Origin: Magicicada septendecula
Lineage: Eukaryota; Arthropoda; Insecta; Hemiptera; Cicadidae
Direction of reading: 5' to 3'
DNA length: 64,000 nt
Assembly: GCA_034769895.1 (NCBI GenBank)
Contig: CM068367.1
Coordinates: forward strand, 318,927,986-318,991,985
The translations under genes were made by a program, and so were the position numbers. Below the pieces are notes generated by a model, which was not told the DNA's origin, did no database searches, and saw only the letters and a program-made list of their open reading frames with translations. Below, in pieces: positions 11,340 through 25,036 of this stretch (its first letter is position 1; each line of letters starts with the position of its first letter).

Positions 11340-13499
11340 ATGTACTGGTGTGACAGCCATGCGATTGGACAAAGTTCTCTCATCAACTGTTTTGTGCGAC
11401 CCACACGAACTGTTCAGTACACAGTCGCTGGACAGGCATTCTTGCAGCATTTCGACGCCGTCGCCGTTTCGTATATTTAAACCGTACCTAAATCGTTCGA
11501 AATGTGCAAATTTAATTTCGCGTAATTATCGTTTTTACGTTGTCGCAATCGCGGCCATTGACAACAGAATCGTTACGCTAGCAACTGAAAAACGTGGATC
11601 GAATAAGTTCATTTTACGCTGCATAAGTTTGCGATTCCAGTCATTAGGGCAATACTAATCGTTTCAACGCGGAGAACTGTGTCTGTGTTAATTTAACTTA
11701 CGCAACGCAAGAGAAATCATGATCTTACAACTCGGATACAAACAGCATAACTAGGCTATTAATAAAATCAACCTATTCCAGCGAATAGTGTGTAACTGAT
11801 GAGATAATGCGGTATGATTGCGACATTTAGTCAGAGTTACCAAACAAACTGAACCAACGTGTCCTCATCTACGATCCCCTCCTGCATGAGATGTACGACA
11901 ATTTCGCTTTAGTTTAAAATAACTACGTTCACATTGGTAAAAATTTACTCCTGAAGTTTTTGAAATATCCGTACAGTTTTCGTTTGTATTCCTTTGATTT
12001 ATTATCAACTACCTTATAATCTGTTGTAAATGTTTACATAAAGGTTATGAACGTTAGGTAGTAATCATTTAAAGACATACAATGATACTGTTTTTTAAGA
12101 AATTAATTGCTAAACTGTAGCTTTTTGTGTGTGGGGATGCGGAAGGCGGAAGACAGATAGACAGCTAGACAGACAGACCAACTGTTTTACTCTCTCAAGG
12201 AGAGCCGCAGATGATAATTTTAAGTTTCAGCTCAATGTGTGATAGGCCATCAAGTTTAAACATCAAATACACTTTGCACTAAAATATTAATGCTGCTTTA
12301 ATGCCGTTCGAGATGAATATCTATTTATCCAAGATGTGTGCATATTTTCATTTTTACGATGTAAGCGTCCAGACGAATTCGCGGCAATAAAATCGTCTTA
12401 CCTTCTGTCTTTCTTAAAGTGCCGTAAACATTTTCATGTGTTTAATTTTCGCTGCGTGCACGCGCACACGAGAATGACACGGTGGTCTTACCGACCAAGT
12501 GTGTACATAAAACGAACTCAACAGATTTCTCAACATGCTTCGCATAAAGTTGTCAGTTTTGTGGGCGCCAGGACGCTGGACCAAGGCCAATTCTGCCGTC
12601 CCCTCTGAATGCTGTGACAGCATAGGCTTATATCCGTCTATCACACCTCCCAATATTCTGTAATCTGTACCCACAATTACGACTTTCTTGCATCAGTGCT
12701 GATATTTCTGAAAGACTGATTTATTACACGAAGTGACGCAGAGAAGGGAACAGACGCGCGAGGATTTTCTTCGCCGCTCATAATTCTCGGCAACAGTAAA
12801 TTGTAAACAAATGTCTTACACGTCTATTTTACATAACTTTAATTCCGAACATAATAATACAACAAACAACATTCATTTTCAAAGTAGCGTATTCAAAACG
12901 GTTACCTATTAATATCGTTGAAACGCTGAAACTTCACTGAAGCCTATTCAGATAATGTTGTCCTGTGATCCATGACCGGTCCGATACATCGACGGTATCG
13001 GATCGCGTACATCAACGGACCGGTCCCATCATATACCAACGGTACAGAATTAAAGATAACCTGTGAAGACACCGAACAGCAAACAATCCTTATTCTAGAA
13101 GTTTTGTAATGCGCATCTCCCATCTCTTCCCTTATATTGTTCGTACACAGCAGCATTAGTTTTACTTCTTTTTCTCCAAACGCAGTTGCTTCAAGGTATT
13201 AGGTTAATCAGTCATTAAGAATGGGCTATCCGCAAAACGTACACTGTTAGAATGGCAAATGACAATGTGGTCGCGTCTGATATGATTTCCACTAATTCTA
13301 ATCTTTCTTCTCCTGTCCCTTATACATTGGCTCTCTTGGTTATATCGTGTCTTTTCATTTATTACCTTTTTTCTGTACATGTTGTGTATAGCGACTTTAG
13401 TCTTTATTTTGTAACATTCACTTCCGAAATTCCCATGTAATTATAGTACTGTAAGCTTACTGTAATTATAGCTTTTGCCTAGAATATCTCTCTTCTCTC

Positions 13500-13502
<3 letters not shown>
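11340..13502. other. Unrecognised DNA
   Basis: Open frames at 11350-11658, 12336-12608, 12414-12674, 12944-13156 and 13252-13440 show no recognisable domain and overlap on opposite strands. Nested inverted repeats lie at 12974-13025. A GACAGATAGACAG-type short repeat is near 12150-12178. Confidence 0.4.
12974..13025. other. Nested inverted repeats
   Basis: Outer arms GACCGGTCCG (12974-12983) and CGGACCGGTC (13016-13025) are perfect complements. Inside, CCGATAC (12981-12987) pairs with GTATCGG (12995-13001). The word ACATCRACGG occurs twice in the block and a relative (ACCAACGG) follows it. CG-rich relative to its surroundings. Function unknown. Confidence 0.6.
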
Positions 13503-13579
<77 letters not shown>

Positions 13580-13582
13580 ACA
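13503..13582. repeat. Compound (CT)n-(CA)n microsatellite
   Basis: CT tract of about 53 bp continuing directly into a CA tract of about 28 bp. Confidence 0.97.
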
Positions 13583-13939
13583 AATTTCTTAAAATCTGTT
13601 TATACTTAATCATCCAATTAAATTGATTTCTTCACTCCCATACTTCTTTGTAGTAGAAGAAACTATTTATTGTTTCCTCAAATCCACATCTTTTATACGT
13701 TACACCACTGAACAGGAAAATAACGCCAACATGTATTTTAATTTATCGGTTTCGAATTTCCCGTCCCGCCTACTAGGCCTACAGCGTTCGATCGGACTGG
13801 CTGAATTTAAAGCCAAACTGTTATACAAATTATGTCTATCTCAAAGTTAGAGCAACACGTCTAGTTAACGACTAGAAATCACTGTATATTGACTTTTGAA
13901 ATAGAACTGGAATGGTCCAACTTGAAACAATTTCAAGTA
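13583..13939. other. Unrecognised DNA
   Basis: A 75-codon open frame (13623-13850, plus) has no motif. TAGGCCTA lies at 13774. The right part may be an eroded head of the SINE that follows. Confidence 0.35.
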
Positions 13940-14107
13940 GAACCAGAGTACCGGCAATGCATAGCGGCAGTTGTTTAGAATAATAATGGGCAGGTGAGAC
14001 GTAGAAATGGCCACACTTCCTTCTACGCCGAACGGCTTACTTAGGCGGCTTACCCTACCCTGCATTTTCTAAACTATTTCGGTGGTAGAAAAAGGAGCCA
14101 TTATTAC
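13940..14107 (+). mobile_element. Decayed SINE body, tRNA head lost
   Basis: This stretch aligns by eye with the body of the SINE at 45556-45842. Shared words in the same order include GAGTACC, ATAATAATGGGC, GGCCACACT, ACGGCT, CCTACCCTGC, CTATTTCGGTGGTA and GGAGCCATT. The tRNA-derived head is not recognisable, so the copy is 5'-truncated or badly eroded. An ATTATTATT tail follows, as expected at a SINE 3' end. The minus-strand open frame across it (13865-14065) is a shadow. Confidence 0.7.
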
Positions 14108-17100
14108 TATTATTATTAAGTAGAAACTGTAGCTACATTCGGGATGAGACAGTCAGTCATAAAGTTTAGTATATGCACAATCTGCAGCTCGCTAAGCAAT
14201 GAAATATCAGGGAAGTCGTAACAACTTCTGTAAGAGCCAATTGTTTCGTAACGTTATGATAATGTCTCCACAAGATGTTCTAATGCGCAATATTTCAAAC
14301 TGTTTGGGAATAATCTGCATATAAGTATGCTGACGTCACTACGTTTTGTGACTTTGCTATCTGCGGCTACTACAGGCACAAATACGTACCCTACCTAAAG
14401 ACTATGACCAAATAATTTATCCTATATTTATCAAGGTGAAGTTAAATGTGGTTAACTAATTTAACTACTGAAATATCTAATATGAAGTTACGATTATTCG
14501 TTCAATTTATTATACATACGTGTGGCACTATCCACTGAGAATAATTTGGCACACGCCATAATATGATTTATTCAACGATTTGGTGCTAACCAATATCCAC
14601 TTTTTAGTTTATGTTGTTTGTATACGTCAATATCAGTTTTACACGTCCCATTTGAAAGAAACTAAAATATACAAACAGTTCGAATTTATTTAAACACAGT
14701 TACTGTAAATAAAAAGAGTTACTTTTGTCCTACAGTATTCTCAGATCTTTCAGATAGAGATCGTTTCTGATGTTGAAACAAAGGTAGGCCTAACTGTGAT
14801 TTGTTTTGTCTGTTATAACGTAATTAATACCCCGACTCGCATAACAGTAAGAAGAAATTTAAGAATTTACTTTAGTTTGATTTAATTTTCATTCTGTGAT
14901 CTTAGGTAATTTTCATTATTTGATCTGGGTTTGATTGTTACTAGTTACATGTTAATATCCGTTAATTAACCTGTTAGCTGCTACTTTAATGAAGTCTTTA
15001 CTGAAGACAACGTAAAGCTACAGCTACAGCACCCATTCATTTCCACAGAACACAACAACGGCTATTTTTAACTGTGTCTAGAGGTATTTTGTAAGTATTA
15101 CAAAAAACATATATGGCTTAAATTACATTAATGAATGAATTAAATTTGCATATAATTAGAAAAATGACTACAAGAAGTGATTGTAGTGGCCGTGCAACTT
15201 CATTAGACACAAGAAAAAGATGTCTAGAAGGTCGTGACTTAGCACATCATGACAGCAACACATCTTCAACGCGCTGGCTGCAACAACACTCGACGCGCAC
15301 ATTGGGAAGAAAGGAATAATACATCTGAATGACATATTATTTAAATAAATTAATATCGAATTTATAACGAGCTAAACCGCTTCTAAAACAATCGATCGTT
15401 TATATGAATTGTTAATAGAGTTCGTTTTGAAAGTGTTTACCATAATGAAATGTAGGCCTACAAGTAAACGTTATAACGAAAATCCCCCCGGCAGAAGGCA
15501 GGTAACATAACGTTACACCGTTACTTAACCACTGCGATACATTGTTCCAGTTTGCAGTATTAACGATATAATAAACTGACGACGATATTTTGGGTTCTAG
15601 TAAGCATAACAATTTAGCCGATGACGCAAAAAAACAGGTATGGATGAATATTTAACGTTCCAGATATTAAACAGAATGGAAATACTATTAGAACCATTAT
15701 CTACAACACTACCTATTATTTTTATGCTACCTACAACACTACAGCATTTCCTATTGTGCTTATTACCTACAACAATCGCTAAGCACACGACAGGTGTATG
15801 CAGACAAGTTGATTCCAATCTTCTGATTACAAAATGTTGACTACAGAAATCGAATCCGAATCGTTGACCCTAAACGCCTAAAACCAAACCGAGAGTCCCG
15901 TAATGTCATTACAGACTTAAACGTAAGGACATAAACAATCAAAATTGTATCCGTTGTGCGTCTGCAAGAACAATTAACAACCCGCATGTTACAAATTGAA
16001 GAACGTATAAGCAGCGTTTCTAATACAAATGCGACTTGTATTTACAGAAACCTGCCTGGAAATCTCAAAAACAGTTTGGCAGTTGTTAAGAATGGACAGT
16101 TGTCTGTGTGAATGAACTTTTAATATGACCAACATGACCAACAATATGCCTAAAATATGTTAACTAAGAACTGAAAAACATAAAAATTCACGTTCGAACT
16201 AAGGAAGTTCAAAACGGAAATGTGAAAGTACTAGTGAATTAAATGTTACATGAGATTAATTGCACTAACTTGCGAAATAACTTTAAAACATACTAAATCG
16301 ACAATTAATGGAAGAACAGTATTAAGGTGCTGTCTAAAGGTAAACGTGCAGAATTTACGTCATTATGATAACAACGCATAAAATACGATTTCCATAACTT
16401 TAATATCAAAGTAATTGAGAACGTGAGATGAATTTAAATCTGGCCGAAAAGAAACACGCGGATTTGACTATTTGTCAAAAATAGATAAAAGATGTGAGAG
16501 GGCAGCCAAATCTGCCAACAACGTGGCGCAGACAACAAAACGCCGAGAATTCGGTCCAATATCGGTCGGACGGTCCCTAAATAAACCGGGTGCAAAGTGT
16601 TTGGTCCTAATTCATATAAATCTGTCGTCCGCTGTTGATAATACACGTGACAAACAAATCTATATCGAGACGACAGTGATGCGCATCAGCCAACGCTCCT
16701 ACTCGCTGCCAACTAACGCATTCCACAACCTTACCAATTATTATGCACACTTCAGTATCATTTATATTATTGCAGTTTTACAACTAACTCACTTCTGTAA
16801 TACTACTAAAATACACTGTGTATTACAAACCATTCAATACGGAAATTAGTGGGTTTGCAATACATCGTGTAGTGAAATTATTATTGCATCTGTTGAGCAA
16901 TTTAAATATTTACTGTTGAACAAAGCAGTGTTGAACTCTAAAAATTTAAAATATACTTTTCCCTACTCAACCCCTCACTATTCTTTCTTTCATTTAACCA
17001 AAAAATGTTAAGCTTTACTGTTAGAATACAGAAAAACATGTGTTTATAATTTAGGCAGAGGGCCGAGTGGGAAGCGGATAGCGATATGTAAGCCTGGCTG

Positions 17101-17201
17101 CACATGTTGACACTGTCAGTCTCGTATCACCCTTGGGTTCCTGGACTCACCCGTCGACGCATAATTCTAGCTGCAAATTATCTGTTTTCCTCACACCCTC
17201 T

Positions 17202-17219
17202 TCCTCCACACGTGGAGGA
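17202..17219. promoter_or_regulatory. E-box inside an inverted repeat
   Basis: TCCTCCAC and GTGGAGGA are perfect 8-bp arms around AC, embedding a CACGTG E-box, next to GCGCACGCGC. The wider 17040-17490 patch is more GC-rich than its surroundings and includes ATTGG (17335-17339) and TTCCCGCC (17481-17488, E2F-like). Possible cis-regulatory patch; no gene attached. Confidence 0.25.
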
Positions 17220-19651
17220 GCGCACGCGCACACATAACTCGTTTAATAATCGGGCAGCACTTGTTGCTTTTTTTTCCATCGTCAGCTCCAAGAGAGTTGT
17301 ATTGACCGTCAGTGGAAGTGCTGTATCGATTTGATTGGTTAAGGGAAGGGAATAACGCCCAGGTGAACGAACTTTACTCGCCATATTGATTGTCCCTCTT
17401 GCACCTACCGCCTTAACGCCTATGTCATTAATGTTGTCTTCGAAAAAGCTTCATTAACGAGAATTCTTTTCAAACCGTTTTTCCCGCCACGACTTGGGGT
17501 TGTTGAAACAATAAGGATTTGTGATTTGGAGAGTGTTTTCTTTTTAATTGAATTTCAGTCTTTAATTCAGTAAGTTTTTTTTTGTAACACATAATATTCT
17601 TCACACATAATCGCATACTATACACATGGGTAACGAAAAATATGTAACATTATTGTGTTTTACTGATTAAGGTTGTTATTATTATATTTGTTGTTGTTGT
17701 TAGTACTCAGCACTAGGAATGGAACTGGGAGCATTTGTGGCCTTATGTTCCAGATTGAGACTGTAAGTCCCTTCACAGTATTACGTAAATTTCCTGCCGT
17801 GTATATTGTCGGTGTAATGGTGATCATAAAGAAACCTAAAATGTGACGATTCTATTCCAAGTTATAAATCTTCATTTTAACAAATAAATACGTTAAGAAG
17901 AATAAATCAGCTGTCTCCGTTAGGTACAAGCTCTTGCACAGACGCTGAAGTAGGCAGGTTTAAATAATACCCTGAGTTAGTCAACAGTGTCCGAGGATCG
18001 CCAAACAGTATTAATCGTTACGCAGAGCAAACTTAGCTGACAATACGTTGGCCTAATGAAATGCCACAGAGATTTTAAACAAAACTATAACACGCAAGAG
18101 ACGGCGTGCGTTGGCCCAAGCTATTTTAATTTGTATTTTGGCACAAGTTATAAACAGGAATGTTTGTGAATGCTTTCAAGCCCGGACTCTTGAGTACAAA
18201 CACAGATGTTATGCGCAGATTGTGAGACACCTCTTTCTGTAATGAAGCAGAAAACTGAGAGTCTCTAACAAGCCACAGGGATATATTTAAATACAGCCTA
18301 ATAACGTTGGACAGAAATTCTTGGCTTCTGACTTTCATTCATAATCCATACTGGTTTCTGTGATTAGTATAGGCATTAAGCGGGCGCGCAAAGTTAATTT
18401 AGAGACACGGGAGAACCAAAAATGTTAACAGTACGTACGCGAAAGAACATAACTTGCCGAAAAACTTTCATCCCCATCAGGTAGAAAAACAATTCAAAGT
18501 ACAAGTTAATAAGTACCACGTACAAAAGTTACAACAAAAATGGAACATAAGGGCGTCTGATAATATGAGCAAAGATAACCGGAGAAATTCACTATGGACT
18601 GAGTAAATCGTTTAATGCTTTTTAAAGATTCTTTAGTTTACTGTTTCTTAGAAAAGCAAATACTTTAAAGTATGTTTAAAATAATACCATACTGTAAACA
18701 AAAACAAAAACAAAAAATAACCAGTCCCTTTTTGCTGCACGTATATTATTACTTTGCACTTTTAATATGTACATAATATAAACTAATATGAACATAAAAT
18801 GGGACTCAGCATAACCTAATAGTACTAACAGTGTGACTGCAATAAATTCTTATAAAAATAACTGGAAAGTTGGTAGTCCTAATTGTTCATAAAAAAAGGA
18901 AGGTTAAAGAAAAAGTTAGTACCGACTGAGTGAGATCTATCTCTTTTTCTGATTAGTTCACAGTATTGATAGCAAAAATAAATTGTTTGTTGTGAAGTAG
19001 ACACAAGCTACCTACCTACATTTACATATCCAGTAACACTAACTAATCAGCTGACCGATTTTAGTGGCAACTCACATGGCTTCTTTGGAACGTATGATAG
19101 TTTCTGCGTTCAAACTTAGTATAGACTTGTGTCTCAATGAAAATATATTACAAATATAGGTGACGGAAATTTCACAGAAATTTCCAGTTCAGGCGACTGT
19201 TACAAAACTACTGTGAGCACGTATGAAAATTTGAAATAATTTAACTTGTTACAATGGCTTTTGTCGTACGTAGGCCTATCTTATACAGTAAAATTTTGAT
19301 AGAATATAATTTTTTGAAACTAAGTTTCACTTTTAGCAAGCCGCCTCTCCATTTGGTAGTCACAATGCTCGCTACCTTACTCCCAAGAGTGTTTTTAACT
19401 GTAATTTCTCATCTCTTCAGTGATAATTTATCTCCTAAGAAAGTATATAATTAATAATATTCGTTATTTTTATAACTAAGAAACAGGGACGAATTATAGT
19501 GTCTGTTGTTACGTTTACTAAAACTGAAACACTTTTGAGCATAAAAATCTGGTAGCCCGGTCGCAGGGCCATGCTAGTTACACAGTCGGTGTACTTATTT
19601 GTTGCGGTAATAAACACAAGTAGAACAATACCATATCTTGAAGACCTAAGA

Positions 19652-19770
19652 CTACAGGAGGGGATGAATGCGGGGGCGAAGGGGCAAGGTCCATGGGAAC
19701 CAATTACTGCGCCGTGATGGATCGACCAATCAGGCCGGCTTTAGGGGTCAGGCAAGGGTGAGCCGGCACA
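19652..19770. promoter_or_regulatory. GC-rich patch with CCAAT box
   Basis: Locally GC-rich, G-biased sequence carrying GACCAATCAG (CCAATCAG at 19736-19743), a strong match to the NF-Y consensus, next to GGCCGGC. It could be a promoter or enhancer remnant. No downstream exon recognised. Confidence 0.25.
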
Positions 19771-21365
19771 TAATCAGTCCCTCTACAATGCCACTCTAAA
19801 GAAACATTATATTTTACAACTTCTTTGAAAGATGAAACATTCTAAGAGAGCATGTGCTTTTGTATATCGGCTGCGCGACCTACCTTTATTGTCTTCCCAC
19901 AAGTCACAAACTTAATTTATGCTACAAGCGAAATAAGAACTACAGAATTCCATTACTTACATATCGGCTTTACAAGCAAACGTGTTTTTTTTTTTTTTTT
20001 AATTCTCCGCTGCACGTTCCAACAAAAAGGTTTTACTGCAGCTCATTACAGTTTTCTCAACGTGAAGTATCCTATTGTGGTAGGCATTAAGTGACTATGA
20101 TCAGAAATATGTAAGCGATTCATGCAGATGTCATTTGTTCACTTACACAGAACGCTTATACATATTCCCTTTCATCCCAGTAACGAGCAATTCTGCTTAA
20201 AACCCAGAAGTGAAAACTAAACGTTAAAACTGTTGAATTCTCATTCCACGCGCGCAGTTTTCAGGAAGGCGTATAAAACATATGATTACGATAGGCTACT
20301 TGCAACTTACTGGCGGATAAGTAGCCGCACTTCGGTTACACAATTTTCAGATTGTACTGCATCAACATTGGCTACCCAACAATTAGCGATTACCAATTTG
20401 TGAAATTCGTATAGGCGTGTTTGTTCGGTGTTTTGAATTAATTGAAAATCAATGCTTCCACGTTAACAGCTTCGACTCATATTTATTAGTAGCCTTCAAA
20501 AGGCAAAATTGCCGAAATATAAAAAAAAAACACAAGTGAAGTAATCTATAGCGATTTTCACGTAGGTTATTGAGAAATTCAAAAAATAAAACAAGTTTTG
20601 ACTTTTGAAGACACGATTAGAAAAATTGGCACGACATCATGGTAGGTTTCATGATGCATCAAAATCCCAACAAATCTCACGATATCGTCAATTGGCCGAA
20701 GCAGGTATAGTAGGTTTGTTCGTCTGAACAACCAGAACAATTCGAACGAGCAGACGGTGAAGTTCATCGAAACAGAACATAAAAGAAGTAACCTAAACAA
20801 GTTGTCTCTAGATTCTGAATGGAGAAACTGGAAAGTATTTGATTTAGGATGCGCCAGATATCAAGTTTTGCACGCACAAACGCGTTTAATTGCTAACAGC
20901 GAAGTATTACAATGTAAGAAATTCGTAATATAGAAATGTCATATATCTAGCCTAAGTTAAATTTACCGGAAAATGGGTAAGGAAACACGTCTGTCGTCAT
21001 GCCGTTAATTCGTCATTAGTACTTTTCCTCACAGCCAATGCTGTGTACATTCCGGCCTCAGTTCTGAGTGACAGCACAGGTCTTGTTCCCTAAACATCTG
21101 GCACACAGACAAATGAACACATATGCTTAGGTCTATATTAAAACAAGTGAAAATTAATATTTGTCTTGTATAGGTCTATGAACCGGCAAAACCTACAAAC
21201 CCATATCTTTGGCTATAATTCTATATTGATCCATTTCTGTCTTGTCAGTCTAGCGCCATATTTCAATAGATAATTTTCTGGTAAACCCTCCTTCAAGGTG
21301 CGTCTCAGTACCCAGAAAGGGTTACGAAAAGAGGGGGTACATCTAAGCGCAAGCGTCGACAGCTT

Positions 21366-21475
21366 GTTACCATGGTTACGAGGCGGGAATGCGCTTCGTT
21401 ACTATTGGCAACGAGAAAAACCTCGCTCCGCTGCTTTTACTTTTTTGTGTAAAAGATTGTATTCACGCATGCGCA
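21366..21475. promoter_or_regulatory. Candidate CpG-rich promoter (X-box, E2F, NRF1-like sites)
   Basis: Within 110 bp there are an imperfect X-box GTTACCATGGTTAC (21366-21379), an E2F-type GGCGGGAA (21382-21389), a second X-box-like GTTACTATTGGCAAC (21398-21412, right half GGCAAC perfect) and an NRF1-like palindrome CGCATGCGCA (21466-21475). The patch is CpG-rich against an AT-rich background. Such clusters are typical of housekeeping or ciliary gene promoters. Orientation and target gene are unknown. The 81-codon open frame across it (21298-21543, plus) has no recognised domain. Confidence 0.35.
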
Positions 21476-22459
21476 ACGCTACCGTGAACGGTTCCAGTTT
21501 AAACCTTCGTGCTACGTACAACCACAAAGAAATTCACAAGTAAAAATTAATTCAAAAGTAGTCATTAACTCATAAACATGTCATTAGTTTTTTCCAACGC
21601 TCTACCTCATGCTGTCGACGATCATGGACTAAGTGTTAAAACCTGCATGATACGTTTGAAGGCGTCATGCACACGAAACACCAAAGGTGTAAAATTTTAT
21701 AACAGCTGTTTCCTTGATATTTACATTCCACAACACAGCAGAATAATGTATCAAAAAAAAATGTATATAAGCTTCTAAAATGATCTACATAAAGGGAGTA
21801 AACGTGTCAGTAACACTAACTAATTATAACTGATGACTACTTTAACTATGGCTAAACTAGTCTAATTATTACTATATAAGCTAATATTGGACTTACAAGA
21901 GTTATATTCACCGGGACTTCCGAGGAACACGGAAGAATAAAGGACTCCTCTTCTTGCAGCATCGGTAGCGGCCCTTGCGTCCGCTGGTGACGACCATTCC
22001 CTTCGCGGGCACCATTTACCTGCACACAAAGTGAAACGGGGATTTTAGTGTACTGCCTGATTATCAAAACTTGTTACAATCGTCAACATTTTCACTAGCT
22101 TAATAACAGTATTACTTGTAATGTGTTTGATAAAATCAAAAGGCGCCGGGTCCGACAGACGTAGGTTTAACGTAATGACCGACTTTAAATACGGGCCAAC
22201 ATCATTATTATAGTCTAATGGTACGGAATGTGATAACACGCAGTTGAAAAGTAAAACCTCTGTAGTTTTAAGTAAGTAACTTATGCTAAATTAACTGCAA
22301 TCCGCACTGATTAATAGTATCGAAACCTCAACGAATATACTTAATAACGTAGGCCTAAATACAATTTTATAAAATAATTTATGGCACGTTATTCGATATT
22401 AATGTGGAAAACAATTGAAATGAAGGCAGCGATAGAGTTGTTCAATAAAGCAGACTTTC

Positions 22460-22499
<40 letters not shown>

Positions 22500-22580
22500 G
22501 TTATTATTATTATTAAAAAATTAATTATAATAATTATTAATAATATTAATGATTAATTATAATTATTGTTATTAATAGTA
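22460..22580. repeat. (AAT)n / (ATT)n microsatellite
   Basis: About 40 bp of pure AAT, then ATT repeats and degenerate AT-rich sequence. The two halves are complementary and can fold into a hairpin. Confidence 0.93.
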
Positions 22581-25036
22581 GGCATAATTATTATTTTATT
22601 ATACTATCATTATTTTATTATGCATCAAACACTATTACGTCATCATTATTCTATTTGATTATATTAATACTGACCGTCTGATAACTTTTAATACTTCATT
22701 GTTGTGGATGTTAACGTAAAAAGAATAGTGAACATTGAAAACAGTTAAAAGAAGATCATATAATTCCATCAATAGTAAATATATGCTTTTTTTTAATTGA
22801 AAATAATTTAATCAATAATTAAACTATCAATTGTAGAGCAAAACGTCAATAACAATACAAATAATGACGTTAGAGTTGTGACGAGTGACAACGAGGCTAG
22901 CTAAAACAATAAAAGTTTAAAAAAAGTGTACAAATCGGATTTCAGTATTGTTGTCTATAAACGTGCGTACGCTGGTAACGTCATAGACAATGCATAAAAT
23001 CGAAGAAACTAAAACAGTGCAGAAAATTGCTGTGAAAGCGCGTAGTGAGTTGAGGCCCACCCACACGAACTCACCCCGTCCCGCCGACCGGGGCCGCACC
23101 ATTGGAAATGAATAGTGCACTGTTCCGAGATATAATGACTGTAATCAGAGGTGCTCGGCAAACCTGTAATTTGTAACAGCCTGTTGTTAACCATTTTCGT
23201 TGACATCTGTAGTGAGGAGAAACGCAGCCGCGATTTATAGCTTTTTAACTGTTGTATATAGCCTGTCTGTGGGAACGTCACAGATTAGGGATGAACGGGT
23301 TCGTGCGTTTTACGCACAAAAATACTCTGTAATAACAAAAAACAATATATCTTGCATCCCCTTCAGCGCATTGTGCATCACGGCGCACGCGCGGCTATTA
23401 CAGCTCAACCAAACCATCAGACGCTGAGAAAAGTATACGGAAATAGGTGAAAATTGATTTTCACAAATAAATACATAAATATAAATCAAAACAATAAAAT
23501 TCCCATCGGAACATAGAAAATATTTTTAAAAATATTACAATCTTTTATATAAGTCTTCCAGTCGTTTTTATTTATTTATAACAAATGAAAGAAAAATTTA
23601 AAAAAAAACATTAAACCATATTAAAAAGCGAATAAATTTATAATATCTTCTTTTCCTTTAAGATAGACTAAATTCAATAAATTTCGGCGGAATCAAAAGT
23701 TGAAGTGCTTCGGTTATCTTTCAATTACGCTAGTGAACCCTTCAAAAAGTGGACACAAAAAATTGTGTACTAAGTTATATGTTATTATAAATGACAATCA
23801 AAGGTTAGCAGATTGGTAAATAAATCTGCAATTATTATAAAATGTATAAAAAGCAATTGATTCAATCTGATTTCCTCAATGTGTGCGCGTGTACGCGCGT
23901 GACAAAAGACCAGCAGGAGAGGTCGTTGGGGGGACCCATTGACGCACAGGTAATGCGCGCACGTGCCACGAGCACGACGCGGTGACACGACAACACAAAC
24001 AATTAAACGAAGTGTTTTAAATGAAAAGAAAAAAATCAGTTCATAAACAAAGTTATATAAAAGTGATTACATGTAAATAAATTACAATACTAAGAAAGCA
24101 GAGAAGGCAACGAGTCTGGGCTAGTGTGTTACTATAGTGAAAGTGATATACTCGTTTTTTGACCTCAACTCCACCCCCTTCTGTCTTGCGATAATTTATC
24201 ATTGGCTGTTAGCCTCTCTCCTATATTTATCTGTGAAGGAAGCTCCCTGGCCATTCTTCATTCCTCCCTAACCTATCTTAACTCATGTCGCCAGCTCGGT
24301 ATAAGCTAAGTGCCCTTGTGTCACTTTTCCTTCTATAATTATATTAACACCTTCACTTTCGCGACGATATTTTACAACAATTCTTACGTTTCTCCGTTAA
24401 ATTAAAACATTGTCAGTGCGTCACACGTTCTTTATTTTATCTCACGACGCTTTGGTTTTAGTTTTTGTGACGAAACGATGCCGCGCGTCGTCTGTTTTAT
24501 TTATCTACAAACGGTCAACTAACTCAGCTGATTTATTTAATTAATTTGTTACCGTTGCAGCCGTATGCACAGCTATACATAATGCAGTTGCCGTCTTAAA
24601 TAAGCCGTGAAGCGTCGGTTAACGTCTTGTCTTACACTCGCTACGTAGGAATTTATTGTTCTGATTGTTCCTACTTTGATTAATAAATACGTACACACAC
24701 ACATACTTAATTTACATGGTTCACACACATTATTCACAAGTATATAGTATATTCAACATCATATACAAATGTAATTTACTGTATAAGACTCTCGTGTGAT
24801 ACAGAAGTTTCTGTTGTGCGAAACGCGCTCCTGAAAACGTTTATATTTTATTTTAATTACAATATAGGCCTAATATAAAGGCAAGGAATCTGAGTTACAA
24901 TTTAACATTATGTAGGCCTAACTTGTACAAACGCTCATGCGCACACAATTAATACCTACATGTAACGTGTAAGTATGCTCTATGTGAACTTCCTTCATTC
25001 CCCTTCTTTCGGCCTTCTTCAAGCCAACTACGGGCG
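22581..25036. other. Unrecognised DNA
   Basis: Very AT-rich apart from a GC patch at 23040-23110. Open frames at 22917-23120, 23009-23281, 23200-23427 and 23785-23988 overlap in conflicting frames and lack motifs. TAGGCCTA at 24865 and 24913. Confidence 0.4.

Larger units (their letters stand above)
14108..22459. other. Long unrecognised stretch
   Basis: Over 8 kb with no recognisable coding or mobile family. TAGGCCTA palindromes lie at 14785, 15453, 19271 and 22350. Regulatory-looking patches at 17040-17490, 19652-19770 and 21366-21475 are listed separately. Open frames such as 16472-16849 (125 codons), 15597-15818 and 20579-20800 lack motifs. At 20651-20940 both strands are open, which argues for chance. 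Confidence 0.4.

Noticed and set aside
11100..11480. Histidine/threonine-rich open frames of 78-126 codons in all three plus frames
   Set aside because: They come from a minisatellite whose period is not divisible by three; no constant peptide unit is possible.
20651..20940. About 96 codons open on the plus strand, overlapping a 73-codon minus open frame
   Set aside because: No motif, no supported splice sites, and openness on both strands suggests chance.
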